A DNA stretch of 64,000 bases from Anthopleura xanthogrammica (taxonomy: Eukaryota; Cnidaria; Anthozoa; Actiniaria; Actiniidae), in the NCBI GenBank assembly GCA_964019055.1, contig OZ025208.1, positions 17,258,228-17,322,227 on the forward strand. Direction: 5' to 3'. Position numbers and translations under genes: made by a program. The notes below the pieces were generated by a model. The model saw only the letters and a program-made list of their open reading frames with translations. It made no database searches and was not told the origin of the DNA. Of this stretch, positions 33,078 to 53,352 are shown piece by piece. Every line of letters starts with the position of its first letter. The stretch's first letter is position 1.

Positions 33078-34440
33078 AAGAGGCTTTCATAGCCTCACGG
33101 GATGCTAAGATTTTAATTACTACGTATAAACTAGAAATAAAAAGGAATAGGTGCCTGTTAATTCATCAAGATGTAATTCTAAAGCATAAAACTAGTAATT
33201 ATATTAGCAAAATATTGTGGTATTTTGTGTTGCATGCTAAGCAGGCATAGCAAAAGGTCAGTAGTTGAACAAAGATTATACAAAAGAGACCGGTTGGCGA
33301 GTGAACTAGTTTAGGCGCCATCGGTGAATAAAGCGTAAATGAGGGGGAAAAAGCCGACGAAGGACTAAAGTCCGAAACGTCAATTTAGTATTCCTTTTTA
33401 TAGTTAAAATAGTTTTCAAGTTACTTGTAATATTCCTAATATTGACAATAAACTAACAGAATAAGCTGGTATTGGACTGTAACAATCTTATATGCACGCA
33501 ACACATAACTTTATTACCAGGTCCTCTGCCGTAAACATTTCCGACACGTTTTTGTGCTACGTTTTAATGCTTTAACTGCGTCCAATTAGGCAACATGCTG
33601 CACACTCTCCTGTGTATTGACTGCCAATTTCCACCTATCTGAGTAAGCACTGCAATTGAGGGAATCCAAAAATCAAGGCGTTTCGTAATTATCGAGGGTG
33701 CAGAAACAAACAAAAAATGAGCCCGTACACCCTTGCTCGTGGAAACGTCGTGTCACTAGTGCAAAATCAAAAAAACTAATTTTATTAACTTAGACATATT
33801 CTATTATTATGACACACATTTCTAATGGGAACTAGTTTTTAAAATTTCAATTTGTTCCCTGATCAAATTTTTTTTCTTATAGTTTTCCTTTTTTCCAATT
33901 CTTTCAATTTCTCTTAAATGACTTAGATTTTGACAACTGTCAGAACTGTATTTGTATGTTCCTTATAGGCACTGATTACTTTGTGATAGATAAAACATGA
34001 GCGGGAGACCTTTATGGGGATTTAAAATGGCGAGCCGCAGGCGAGCCTTTTTAGCCCCATAAAGGTCTCCCGTTCATGTTTTATCTCACTTATCAAAGGT
34101 TTAGGATAGTTAGGTCATGTGTTACTTAAATTTTCAAGATAAAAGCACTTTTCGCACAGAAAATATTAGTTAAAGTTGTATGCAAATCAGGACGAATCTC
34201 TTGCTGATTTAAAAACTCGGTCATGGTTGTGATTTTCTATTGTGTTTGGCCTTATGAATATTAATGAATTTGATAAGATTAATTGAAAATTCGAAATATT
34301 AATTTCTTATAAGTTAAATTAAAGCGTTTGCTGAAATCTGGCATAAAACATGCTCATTAAACTAAATACATTAACAGTGCGTTGGTTTTTGGTCAGTTGA
34401 TTATCGATCAGGAAGGATCGAGGGTTGAAAGCAGAAAAAA
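33078..34440. other. Intergenic region between HKL-3 and PAN-1
   Basis: The first 500 bases match the flanks of HKL-1 and HKL-2. Homology ends near 33575. The rest is AT-rich with one MITE and no gene seen. Confidence 0.65.
33985..34092. mobile_element. Palindromic MITE
   Basis: GATAGATAAAACATGAGCGG and GGAGACCTTTATGGGG are mirrored by CCCCATAAAGGTCTCCCG and TTCATGTTTTATCTCAC. Confidence 0.7.
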
Positions 34441-35786
34441 ATGAGTTGGTTGTGTTTAGTACTGCTGTTATGTGCCTTACATTACAGTACATGTACTGAC
34501 CAGTACGATGACGTTACCAACTGGAACAAAGGTTTACATTTTGATGCTTTTCCTGAGTTCATTCTGTCCTTTCCCATCCACACCAAAGACATCCAGCAAC
34601 AAACCACTCAAGTTCCTGATAAAATGGAGTGTGTCTTTGCCTGTATTGCGGTTCCTTGGTGTCGATCGATGAACTTTAAAACCACAGCCCAGAATAATGG
34701 TCTTCACGTGTGTGAGATTTTATCTACCGATAAATATAGTCACCCGAACAACATGACACAAAACAACACCTTTACTCATCTCAGCATCAAGGTACAAATT
34801 TCAAAACAATGTATTACTTTAGAGCTTTCTTCTATTTTATATTTCATTTATTTTACTTTTTTATTATATTTTTTGCCTTTTTTCTGTAACAAAATAACTA
34901 CAGATGTCGATCGACGATAAGAAAAAGAAGTATTCCAACAACTTCTAAGGCATGATTCACTTTAAAAAAACTTCCGTTACTATAGTAACGAGTATAAAGT
35001 AAAATTGCTATAGTAAGATTGCTTTACTAAGATAACAATAGATACGCAGAAGCTCAGTAATTTATAGATTAATTTTGGTGTTGATTAATAATTTCTGTTT
35101 TACAGAATCCATGTGAAGACAACCCTTGTCCCCGAGATAGCTTTTGTTTCCTCGATAAAAACAGACAAGACTATGGCTGCCAAAAATGTGAGTTTAATGT
35201 TATGATGATAACTCAAAGTGTTTTTATCATGATTGTAAAGCGCCTTTGATTTTATACACATAGAAAGGGCGCTATATAAATCATAAATTATTAAATCATT
35301 AAAGGTACTGAGCTACTAGTATTTTTCAGACAGTCATTAATGGATAATTTCCAAAATAGTTCGCCAAAGGATTTCTATTGAGAAATTAGGGAAAAAATGA
35401 TTTTCTATACAAGTGTCACCCGATTGTCGATTATCGCACTAAAGTATTCTCTTAACGTTTATTTGAAAGTTCCTACACTACGACTGAAAGGATCACCAAA
35501 CCATTACAAAGGACGTGTAGAGGTCTATCACAGTGATCAGTGGGGTACGGTATGTGATGATGGATGGGACATGAATGATGCACGTGTAGTTTGCAGACAG
35601 CTTGGTTTCAGAGATGCTCAAAGTGCTTCAGTTAAAGCTAAATTTGGTCAAGGGTCTGGTCCTACTTGGCTGGACGGGGTTGGCTGTACTGGAAGCGAGA
35701 GCAGAATTCAAGACTGTGATCACCCGGGATGGGGAATAGAGAATTGCAGTCATAGCGAAGACGCTGGTGTTGTTTGTATCCAGTAA
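34441..35786 (+). CDS. PAN-1: small secreted PAN/apple-EGF-SRCR protein
   Basis: Exons 34441-34791, 35106-35187, 35470-35786; about 249 aa. Signal peptide MSWLCLVLLLCALHYSTC. A PAN/apple-type domain follows ([20 protein letters not shown], then CVFACIAVPWCRSMNF and HVCEILSTDKYSHP). The second exon is a truncated EGF (NPCEDNPC...YGCQK) without the last two Cys. The third exon is a six-Cys SRCR nearly identical in DNA to the HKL SRCR exons, upstream intron and 3' UTR included. PAN domains bind proteins or carbohydrates; the ligand here is unknown. It lies between HKL-3 and HKL-4 in the same orientation. Confidence 0.85.
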
Positions 35787-37092
35787 AAAAAGCTATTATA
35801 ACCGCACGGTAGTAAGAACTTGAACTTGAACTTGAAACAATAAAACGACAATGAAACTTGATTTTCATTACAATTTACTTCTAATTAAGCATGGGCGTTT
35901 ATTACAAAGGGAAATTATATCAAAGTCTATAAACAAACGATCATATTCAAAGTGACACCAGGGGAAATCGTTTGTCACATGCGGCATGGGTGTGAATTTC
36001 AAAATCATTTTCTAAGACAAAGGTGTTTCACACTGTAGTACTGCAGCCACCTTGGAGAGCAAAAGCAACACATTTTCTTCATTAAGAAATAAAATCTATG
36101 CTATCCAAAAAATCCTGGCATTGGTTTGTTCATGCTCTGCCATTGTGTTGGTTTCTGCCTTGAAACCTATCTATTCTAGAGCGTTTTAGCATTAAAGTTG
36201 AACTTTTAGCACTTTTGTAAATGAAGTTCGTTTTTACTAAAGGGAAACTTGAAAGAAGGTTCACAATACACTCAGTGCACGAAGACGTTTTCAACTAATT
36301 TGAAAACAGATAATAAACATTTCACCTCATTTTTTCTGTCCTTTTCGAGGTATTTTAAAAAGTGAAGTTTATTTTTTTCCCTGTGTGCCAGTGGTTTTAT
36401 GATTACATTGCTTCTTTATTCAACATATTTCCAATCGCTTCCATTATATACTTATTGTAGTTTTGTAAAGCTGAACCAGGATTATTTAAAACGGATTTTG
36501 TGTAACGCACATTTCATGAATAAAATACAACGTGATTACTATGACCTTGACTATATCTTCTATATTCTTTTTGAGATTAAGGGAACTGATAAAAGAATGT
36601 TTAATAATATATCTACTGGGAATATGAAATCAGCAAATATGGTATATTTTTCCTATCAGAGGTAAGTTCAGAGAATAAAGCACTTTGTGGAATCTAAGAA
36701 ATGCATCTCGGACCATAGTAAAATCAAAACATCTTCTTACCAACTTAAGCTTGCTTCTTACAAGTACACGAGCCTTTTCTTGAGTAATCTTGTGGACAAG
36801 GTGGACACAGGTCATTGAGTAAGATGGTGCCGGTAACGTTTTCTTGAAGAGCCATTAAGGTTACAGTCAATATTGTCATTGATTGACTGCTTTAAATTCT
36901 GATTCTATCAAAAGATCAAATAATAAAATCTCCCCACATAAGATCCTTGAATACACTACAGAAAAGTTTCAAGATTTTTAATGTTAATCACGACTATTAC
37001 TTTTTATACAATATTAACATGCTTAGAAAAGTTCTTTGGTCAGTTTATTGAGGTCTTCGCTTGGGCAAGGCCTCGACTGATAGCAGGGCACC
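35787..37092. other. Intergenic region between PAN-1 and HKL-4
   Basis: AT-rich DNA with no gene, RNA or clear repeat. A frame at 36399-36665 has no recognisable motif, and its flanks show no convincing splice signals or relatives. Confidence 0.55.
35839..35844 (+). promoter_or_regulatory. Polyadenylation signal AATAAA, PAN-1
   Basis: AATAAA lies 53 bases after the PAN-1 stop, in a position comparable with that of the HKL copies. Confidence 0.55.
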
Positions 37093-47024
<9,932 letters not shown>

Positions 47025-47434
47025 CATATTGGTTCATCGTGTGCTTGGCCGAAGACCCAAACGGACTGAGATAAGATTTTTGTAGTTTTTGTAGCACGAC
47101 AAGAATTTTTTTTTCTTTGCTAGCTGTAAAAGTCCAGCGAATTATTTTAACTGGTTTATAAATCTTCCTAGCCTCGTATCGTTAGTTTCTTTGACATGCT
47201 AATTTGCATCATCGTGAAGCAAGATGGTGTTGAATTAATTGCGAGCGGTAGAATTAACTGCGACGTTCTAATCAGCCGTCAAATTTAATGGATTCCAGTC
47301 GACCTCAAAGACATTTCGATTCGACGCGGAAATAGTATAGTGTTCGACTTCTGAACTGACCTTAGAACTAGTCTAGGACTTATACAACATAGAAGTAAAT
47401 GTTTTTTGATTTTCCTTTTAAATATATTATTATC

Positions 47435-47440
47435 AATAAA
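47435..47440 (+). promoter_or_regulatory. Candidate polyadenylation signal AATAAA, HKL-4
   Basis: AATAAA is followed by a T/GT-rich stretch (TGTTGTTTGTTTTTC) 410 bases after the stop. This fits a cleavage region. Confidence 0.5.
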
Positions 47441-48024
47441 ATGTTGTTTGTTTTTCTCATCTCTTTTTCTTTAGGTGTTTGGTGTTAGCATGGAACAAAT
47501 TTACCACAGAAAAATCTTAATTTACCGAGTGTGATATTAAATCTTTAAAGTTAAAGTTGAAGCATTCCACAAACCCGCATGAACATGAACATTTTTTTGC
47601 CCGGAAAACGTTTAACGTCATTGTTATTATTAGTTTACGTATGTTTATCACCAATAACTGTTTGCGTATTCTAAAGATCTTCAAACTTCGTTGGCAAGAT
47701 AAGTCAGAAATGTTTCCGTGCTGATAAGATGGAGAAAATAGGACTTTGAGGTAGTCTGTTGGAAATATCACTCATTAGATAGGCCTGAAATGACCTGAAA
47801 TCCTATTGGTAAAAGGAAAATGTTGGGGCCGAGAAATTTCCATAGAAGGTACTTGTAGCTGTCATATTACTTGGCCATTCATTGCCAGAAAAGCCCAAAA
47901 CCGTGCTACCTGTAGAAAATTAAAGTGATTGATGGCCTATGCTGCAATTGGGGCGATGGGCTTAAGTAAGAACGTACGTATGTTTGGCATTTTTAGCTAT
48001 TATATTGTTAGAGCATTTATATAG

Positions 48025-48173
48025 GTAGATAGCCGTGAGAACGCTCGCCTCTAGCTAATACAAACGGTGCATGTGATGACCAGTTCCCAAAAGCTTGATG
48101 TAGAACAAAATGCTGTCCTTCATGTGAGGTTTCTCCGGTTTCTTTCTTTCTTTCTTTCTTCCTTTCTTTCTTC

Positions 48174-48204
<31 letters not shown>

Positions 48205-48260
48205 TATTTCTTTCTTTCTTTCCTTCTTTCTTCCTTTCTTTCTTTCTTTCTTTCTTTATT

Positions 48261-48300
<40 letters not shown>

Positions 48301-48329
48301 TCCTTCTTTCTTCCTTTCTTTCTTCCTTC

Positions 48330-48364
<35 letters not shown>

Positions 48365-48385
48365 TATTTCTTTCCTTCTTTCTTC

Positions 48386-48436
<51 letters not shown>

Positions 48437-48449
48437 TCCTTCTTTCTTC

Positions 48450-48496
<47 letters not shown>

Positions 48497-48630
48497 TTTT
48501 TCTTTCTTTCCTTCTTTCTTCCTTTCTTTCTTCCTTTCTTTCTTTCTTTCTTTCTTTCTTTATTTCTTTCCTTCTTTCTTCCTTTCTTTCTTTCTTTCTT
48601 TCTTTTTTTCCTTCCTCCACATGAATCAGG
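48025..48630 (+). mobile_element. SINE expanded by an internal CTTT array
   Basis: The head ATAGCCGTGAGAACGCTCGCC and the body CATGTGAGGTTTCTCCGGTTT are SINE-like. At that point a (CTTT)n array begins and ends at CTTCCTCCACATG, a SINE-tail-like sequence. Confidence 0.55.
48140..48612 (+). repeat. (CTTT)n array with CCTTCTTTCTTCC variants
   Basis: About 470 bases of pure pyrimidine on the + strand. Variant blocks with CCTT recur several times, which suggests growth by duplication of larger segments and not only by slippage. Confidence 0.97.
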
Positions 48631-49238
48631 CGTTCTAAATTCCATTAGCCGAATTCAATAGAAAAAAGGCTGGTTAAATGCCATTACTTATTAAAATCGA
48701 TTAATGGTTTGCGTAAAAGTGCTTCAATTTGAAAAAAAAATCTTTAGTATAGTCTTGAATATTACTTTTAACATTGACTCTACTTCTCTATCGCACGCAG
48801 CGTTTCAACGTACGTGCACGTGTATTGCGCCGCAAGTTTTTTTTTCAAAAAGTAGTTTTAGTTTTCCTGCAACAAAATTCGGAAAATACAAGTTGCATGC
48901 GTGAGCATGTATTGTAACTTGATCATAAAGCCAAGATTTCGTGAGCCCTTAGTATTGACATGCTTTTAATTTTGCCACTAAAATAGAGGCTAATACAATG
49001 GATTTTTCGTGATAATAGGAACTTTAATCATTGAAAATATTAATTAACGAAATAGCGATGTTGTATCGTAGACCATTAATCTAATCTTGTATTTTTAAGG
49101 TCACTGCTTTATAACAATACAAACCACTTAACTTAAACTTTGAAATTTCCTTCGAACAAAAACATTGATAACAAAAGAAAAATAAGTTTTTTACTTGAAT
49201 ACAGTTTTGATGCTGGTATTTTGGTCAGTTTTGCACGT

Positions 49239-49258
49239 CCTTCGAGTACGAAGGATCG
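49239..49258. promoter_or_regulatory. CCTTCG-AGTA-CGAAGG palindrome upstream of PAN-2
   Basis: The palindrome ends with the motif GTACGAAGGATCG, 14 bases before the ATG. PAN-3 has the same motif at 53327-53339, 13 bases before its ATG, with one arm base changed. PAN-1 keeps only AGGAAGGATCGAGG. It may be a 5' UTR or core promoter element, or just common ancestry. Confidence 0.35.
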
Positions 49259-49271
49259 ACCATCATTCATC

Positions 49272-50251
49272 ATGACAGGGTTGGCTGTAGTACTGCTGGT
49301 ATGTGCCGTACACTACAGCACATGTACTGACCAGTACGATGACGATACCAACTGGAACAAAGGTTTGCTTTTTGATGCTTTTCCTGTGTCTATTTTGTCC
49401 TTTCCCATCCACACCAAAGACATCCAGCAACAAACCACTCAAGTTCCTGATAAAATGGAGTGTGTTTTTGCCTGTATTGGGGTTCCTTGGTGTCGATCGG
49501 TGAACTTTCAAACCACAGCCCAAAAAAATGGACTTCACGTGTGTGAGCTGTTATCAACCGATAAACATAGTCACCCGAAGAATATGGTACAAAACAAGAT
49601 ATCTACTCATTTCAGCATCAAGGTACGTATATATTACTTAAAATTTATCATCATCTTAGGGGAATCATGGGTGGTGTTGCAGTAGTGCACTCGCCTCTCT
49701 TTTTTGGCTTCTCATAAGCAATTCCTTTACTCAGCTTTACATGTTTATTTGGTCTCTCCGCTGATTCGCGAGTTTTTTTCCCGGTTCTCCGGTTTTAATC
49801 CATCCCTCCCCTGAAAACCCAACGATCTGAATTTAACGACCTGAATTCTGATCAGAATTCGTGATATGTTAGGTAGCCTTGCCATGACGTTGATCATCAT
49901 GGAAGTTTAGCCAGGGTATCGATAACTAGTTGATATTTTACGTTGGCAAAAAGTTTAATGACGGTGTTGTTTCGTCCTATAGAACCCGTGTGCAGAGAAT
50001 CCGTGTCTGAAAGAAACTCCTTGCATCCTTCATAGCAACAGACAAGACTATAGCTGTGGATTAGGGAATGAATCCAGTGGCGATGAAATCAAAAAAAGTG
50101 AGTGTTATTCTCAAGTTGTCTTAGAGGGGCGTCGCAACCCCTTATTATTATTTTTTTTTCAAACCTTGAAACCGATCTTTTGGAAGCTTTTTATCTTGTT
50201 TATCTTTCTCCAACCTTTTTCCTTTATTTTGTCCACTTTACTTTTATTTCC

Positions 50252-50316
<65 letters not shown>

Positions 50317-50786
50317 ACATCTCGTTAAGTTAGTTGTTTTTCCTTTCCTATCAAACTAAGATGGCTCCTCGTTATTGCATTTTATTTTCCTAGCAGAGTA
50401 GTTTCCAATGTTATTTCATAAACCCAACCCTAATACTTTGATTATTTATATTTAAAGATATTCCACCAATACGACTGGCTGGGGCAGAGAACAGTAACAA
50501 AGGACGTTTAGAGGTGTATTACAAGGATCAGTGGGGTACTGTATGTGGAGAAGGATTCGACAAGAACGGTGCAAGTGTAGCTTGCAGACAGCTTGGGTTC
50601 AAAGATACCGAGGGTTTTGAAGTGGCTGGAGAGCAAAAAGTTGAACCGTCTAGTCCAATATGGATGAGTAAAGTATCTTGCAAGGGAATCGAAACTAGGC
50701 TTGAAGACTGCAGCCACGCGGGATGGGGAATGGCACATAGTTGTACTCATTCAAAGGATGTAGTGATGAAATGTTACGGACCGTAG
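49272..50786 (+). CDS. PAN-2: small secreted PAN/apple-EGF-SRCR protein
   Basis: Exons 49272-49622, 49983-50097, 50458-50786; about 264 aa. Signal peptide MTGLAVVLLVCAVHYSTC, then the PAN module very close to PAN-1 and PAN-3 ([20 protein letters not shown]). The second exon is a degraded EGF: four Cys remain (NPCAENPC...TPC...YSC), followed by an acidic tail GNESSGDEIKK where Cys 5 and 6 should be. The SRCR is divergent from that of PAN-1 (LEVYYKDQWGTVCGEGFDKN, VSCKGIETRLEDC) but keeps six Cys. The stated ATG was chosen because it opens a signal peptide aligned with the paralogues; an in-frame upstream extension to 49140 is not matched in them. Extracellular; ligand unknown. Confidence 0.85.
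49660..49830 (+). mobile_element. Degraded SINE in PAN-2 intron 1
   Basis: GGGTGGTGTTGCAGTAGTGC is A-box-like; TTTCCCGGTTCTCCGGTTTT and a CCATCCCTCCCCTGAAAA tail match the family body seen at 24356-24600. The B box is lost. Confidence 0.5.
50260..50314 (+). repeat. (CT)n microsatellite
   Basis: About 27 CT units in PAN-2 intron 2, preceded by a T/C-rich stretch. Confidence 0.97.
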
Positions 50787-51881
50787 GACAGAAAATGTGT
50801 TCCTTCTGCAATAACATGCCAAATTAATATGTAAATGTACCTGAATTGTAATACCCCGAGTAAACGTTTTTTGGGGATTTATTATGCTTACTTTTTGTAT
50901 TTCATTAGTAAGACTGTGTTGACTTAAATGTTAAGGTTTAAGTGCTTGGGATTACTCATAATCATTGGTATTGCTTATGATAATTTTGTGCTGATTTCTT
51001 ACACCATTCTAGAAGGCTTCAAGAATCCGGATACTGATGTAAATTTTTTTTTCCCTAACTGTTATGAAATAAATGAATTTCAAGATTCATATCATCAGAC
51101 CATAGTTTATTATATTACATAAACTTACTCCATCTTAACTCTTCTCTTATACCCCATTCACACCGGACCTTTAAACATGTTTAAAGGTTGTTTAATTGAA
51201 CAAGTGCCCTTCCATCAGCCTGTACGCCTAACTAAACAACTTTCAAACCTTCTTTAACTAAACTTCTTTGGGGAGGTAGTTTTTACCCTGTATAAAGATG
51301 GCAGCCAAACGACGAAGGAAATGCGATAGATAAATTAATAAATACCAAGGTTAGTTGGTGTTAATGAGGCTTTAGTCTCACACTTTCACTCTATTTCGGT
51401 TCTCTGAATGAGCAGTGTTTATCTCCTGCTCATGCTCTTTAAGGGTTTTTCTCCAGATTTTCTTTTCTCTAGATTTTATGATATTCTCCCGTAAAAATCA
51501 ACAGTTCTCTATTTCCTAAGGATTACGTTGGTCGAAAAGCAAGTCTGTGAAACAACTGCTACATCTCATTAATGATTAATACCCATTAATGGTTGGGAGT
51601 TTTAAGGGAGCACTATATTCAATGTACCAATTTGTTTTTATTCATTGAAATGAGTTATCAACAATTCTTTTGACCAATTTGCTTTGAAACTTTTTACTTA
51701 AGTGCATATAAGGGTTCGCCAGTTTGTGTTTAATATGAAAGTTCTGACCCTAAAAATCACATAGTCAATATTTTTTTTTTTTTTTTTTTTTGATTCTGTT
51801 GCGATTTCATTATTTTTTTGACATTGGTACAGGGAAAGTATTACCCTTTTCGGATCGAAGTTGTAGAAATTCATTGCATTA

Positions 51882-52057
51882 TAGGGCTGTTTTAGGGACG
51901 CTTTATCAGGCAGTTGTAAGTTTATGCATCCAGAAGCGAAATAAATTTGATAATCAACACGGCATGGTAATTATGCTTTCAATTCCTATCACTTTTTACT
52001 ATCAGGAAGTGAAAAATACGTAATCTAAGTATTAAAGCGTCCCTTAAAACAGCGCCA
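51882..52057. mobile_element. MITE with GGCGCTGTTTTAAGGGACGC-type ends
   Basis: GGGCTGTTTTAGGGACGCTT at the left is mirrored by AAGCGTCCCTTAAAACAGCG at the right, with an AT-rich non-coding middle. Confidence 0.7.
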
Positions 52058-52180
52058 TAACGCGTTCTGCCACTAATTGGGGACACTAGTAACTGCGTGT
52101 TTTTTTTTATCATGATTATCTTATGATAAAGAAAGAGCCTAGGTTTTACAATCCATTCGAAAATTTTCCCTAATTAATAT

Positions 52181-52339
52181 ACCTTTTTAGCTTCGTTGTT
52201 TGTTGTGCCCATTTCAGACCATGTGATGCCACTCTTGGGAGTTGATTCTTTCATGTGTAAATATTTTAACAAAAGAACATTTCTCAAGGGAATGTCATGT
52301 GGTCTGAAATTGGCAATTTACATACGAAGCTAAAAAGGT
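52181..52339. mobile_element. Palindromic MITE with ACCTTTTTAGCTTCG ends
   Basis: The end pair ACCTTTTTAGCTTCG/CGAAGCTAAAAAGGT and an inner pair CCATTTCAGACCATGTGA/TCATGTGGTCTGAAATTGG form a stem over most of the element. Confidence 0.75.
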
Positions 52340-52895
52340 CTATTGAATCTTACAAAAAGAAGAAAAACTAAGAGCACAGGGGAAAACCCGCAACACGATA
52401 TATACCGGCTGGAAACTTCACTGAAATTCCATAACGCTAATATAAAGTAACAAAGCCACAAGAATGATTTGTTTGCTATATGAAAAATATGTGTGATTTA
52501 TTACTTGAATAAAAATTAAATCTCTCAATTATATTATTTGTTTTATCTTTTTACCTAGTCATTATGCGGAATTTTTGTTTATATGTTTTCAATGCCCTTG
52601 AAGCATACGAAGTTTCTAGAACATAATTTCTTGAGAAATGTGTCTTGGTTTCAAGGTGATCAGCGCTTATTATATTTTCGGATTTTTAAAAAAGAAAGAA
52701 AATAACAGCCAGGAGCCCGCTGGTAATCAACACAAAACCAAAAGACTGAAGCTTTATCACAAATTGGAAAGCATTCACCTAGAATTACCATTTTTTTAAA
52801 TAATAACAACTATTATTGTTTTTTGCTCTATTTCTATATTTATTTTTTATTTTATGTTTTCTGTTTTCTTCTGTCACGCTTGGTCATAAGGCAGT

Positions 52896-53010
52896 AAAAG
52901 AAAAAGAAAAAGAAAAAGAAAAAGAAAAAGAAAAAGAAAAAGAAAAAGAAAAAGAAAAAGAAAAAGAAAAAGAAAAAGAAAAAGAAAAAGAAAAAGAAAA
53001 AGAAAAAGAA
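52896..53010 (+). repeat. (GAAAAA)n minisatellite-like array
   Basis: About 19 units of the hexamer, continuing as a looser A/G-rich stretch to about 53130. Confidence 0.97.
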
Positions 53011-53352
53011 AGAAAATGAAAGAAATGAAAAAAAAGGAAAGGAAAGGAATGGGAAAAAAAGAAAAGGAAAATAAATGAAAAGAAAAAAAAAAAACGGAAG
53101 ATAAGAAAAAGAAAGGAAAAGAAAACGGTTAATAGATTTGTATCTTATCTAACCAAATATTTTAATCTAGGGGTTGACGATTTCGTGATATTATCCCTGC
53201 TAACAATTGATGGCATCATGGTGAGTAGATCAATATTGCTTACGTCTGAATAGCTAATTGCTTAATCATCAAGGGTACAACGGAGAGTACTTTTCAATTT
53301 TGGTCATTTCAGCCCCTTTCCTTCAAGTACGAAGGATCGCTAATCTTTGACC

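Larger units (their letters stand above)
47025..49271. other. Intergenic region between HKL-4 and PAN-2
   Basis: Holds the HKL-4 3' UTR, a SINE invaded by a CTTT array, and AT-rich DNA. The long frames at 48067-48645 come only from the simple repeat. Confidence 0.65.
50787..53352. other. Intergenic region between PAN-2 and PAN-3
   Basis: AT-rich, with two MITEs and a GAAAAA array just before PAN-3. Short frames at 50928 and 51790 show no motif. No RNA gene was recognised. Confidence 0.6.

Noticed and set aside
36399..36665. Hypothetical gene of 88 aa
   Set aside because: AT-rich random-looking frame with no motif, signal or relatives in the window.
48067..48645. Long frames on both strands rich in Leu/Phe/Ser or Lys/Glu
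   Set aside because: They are translations of the CTTT array and have no splice or family context.
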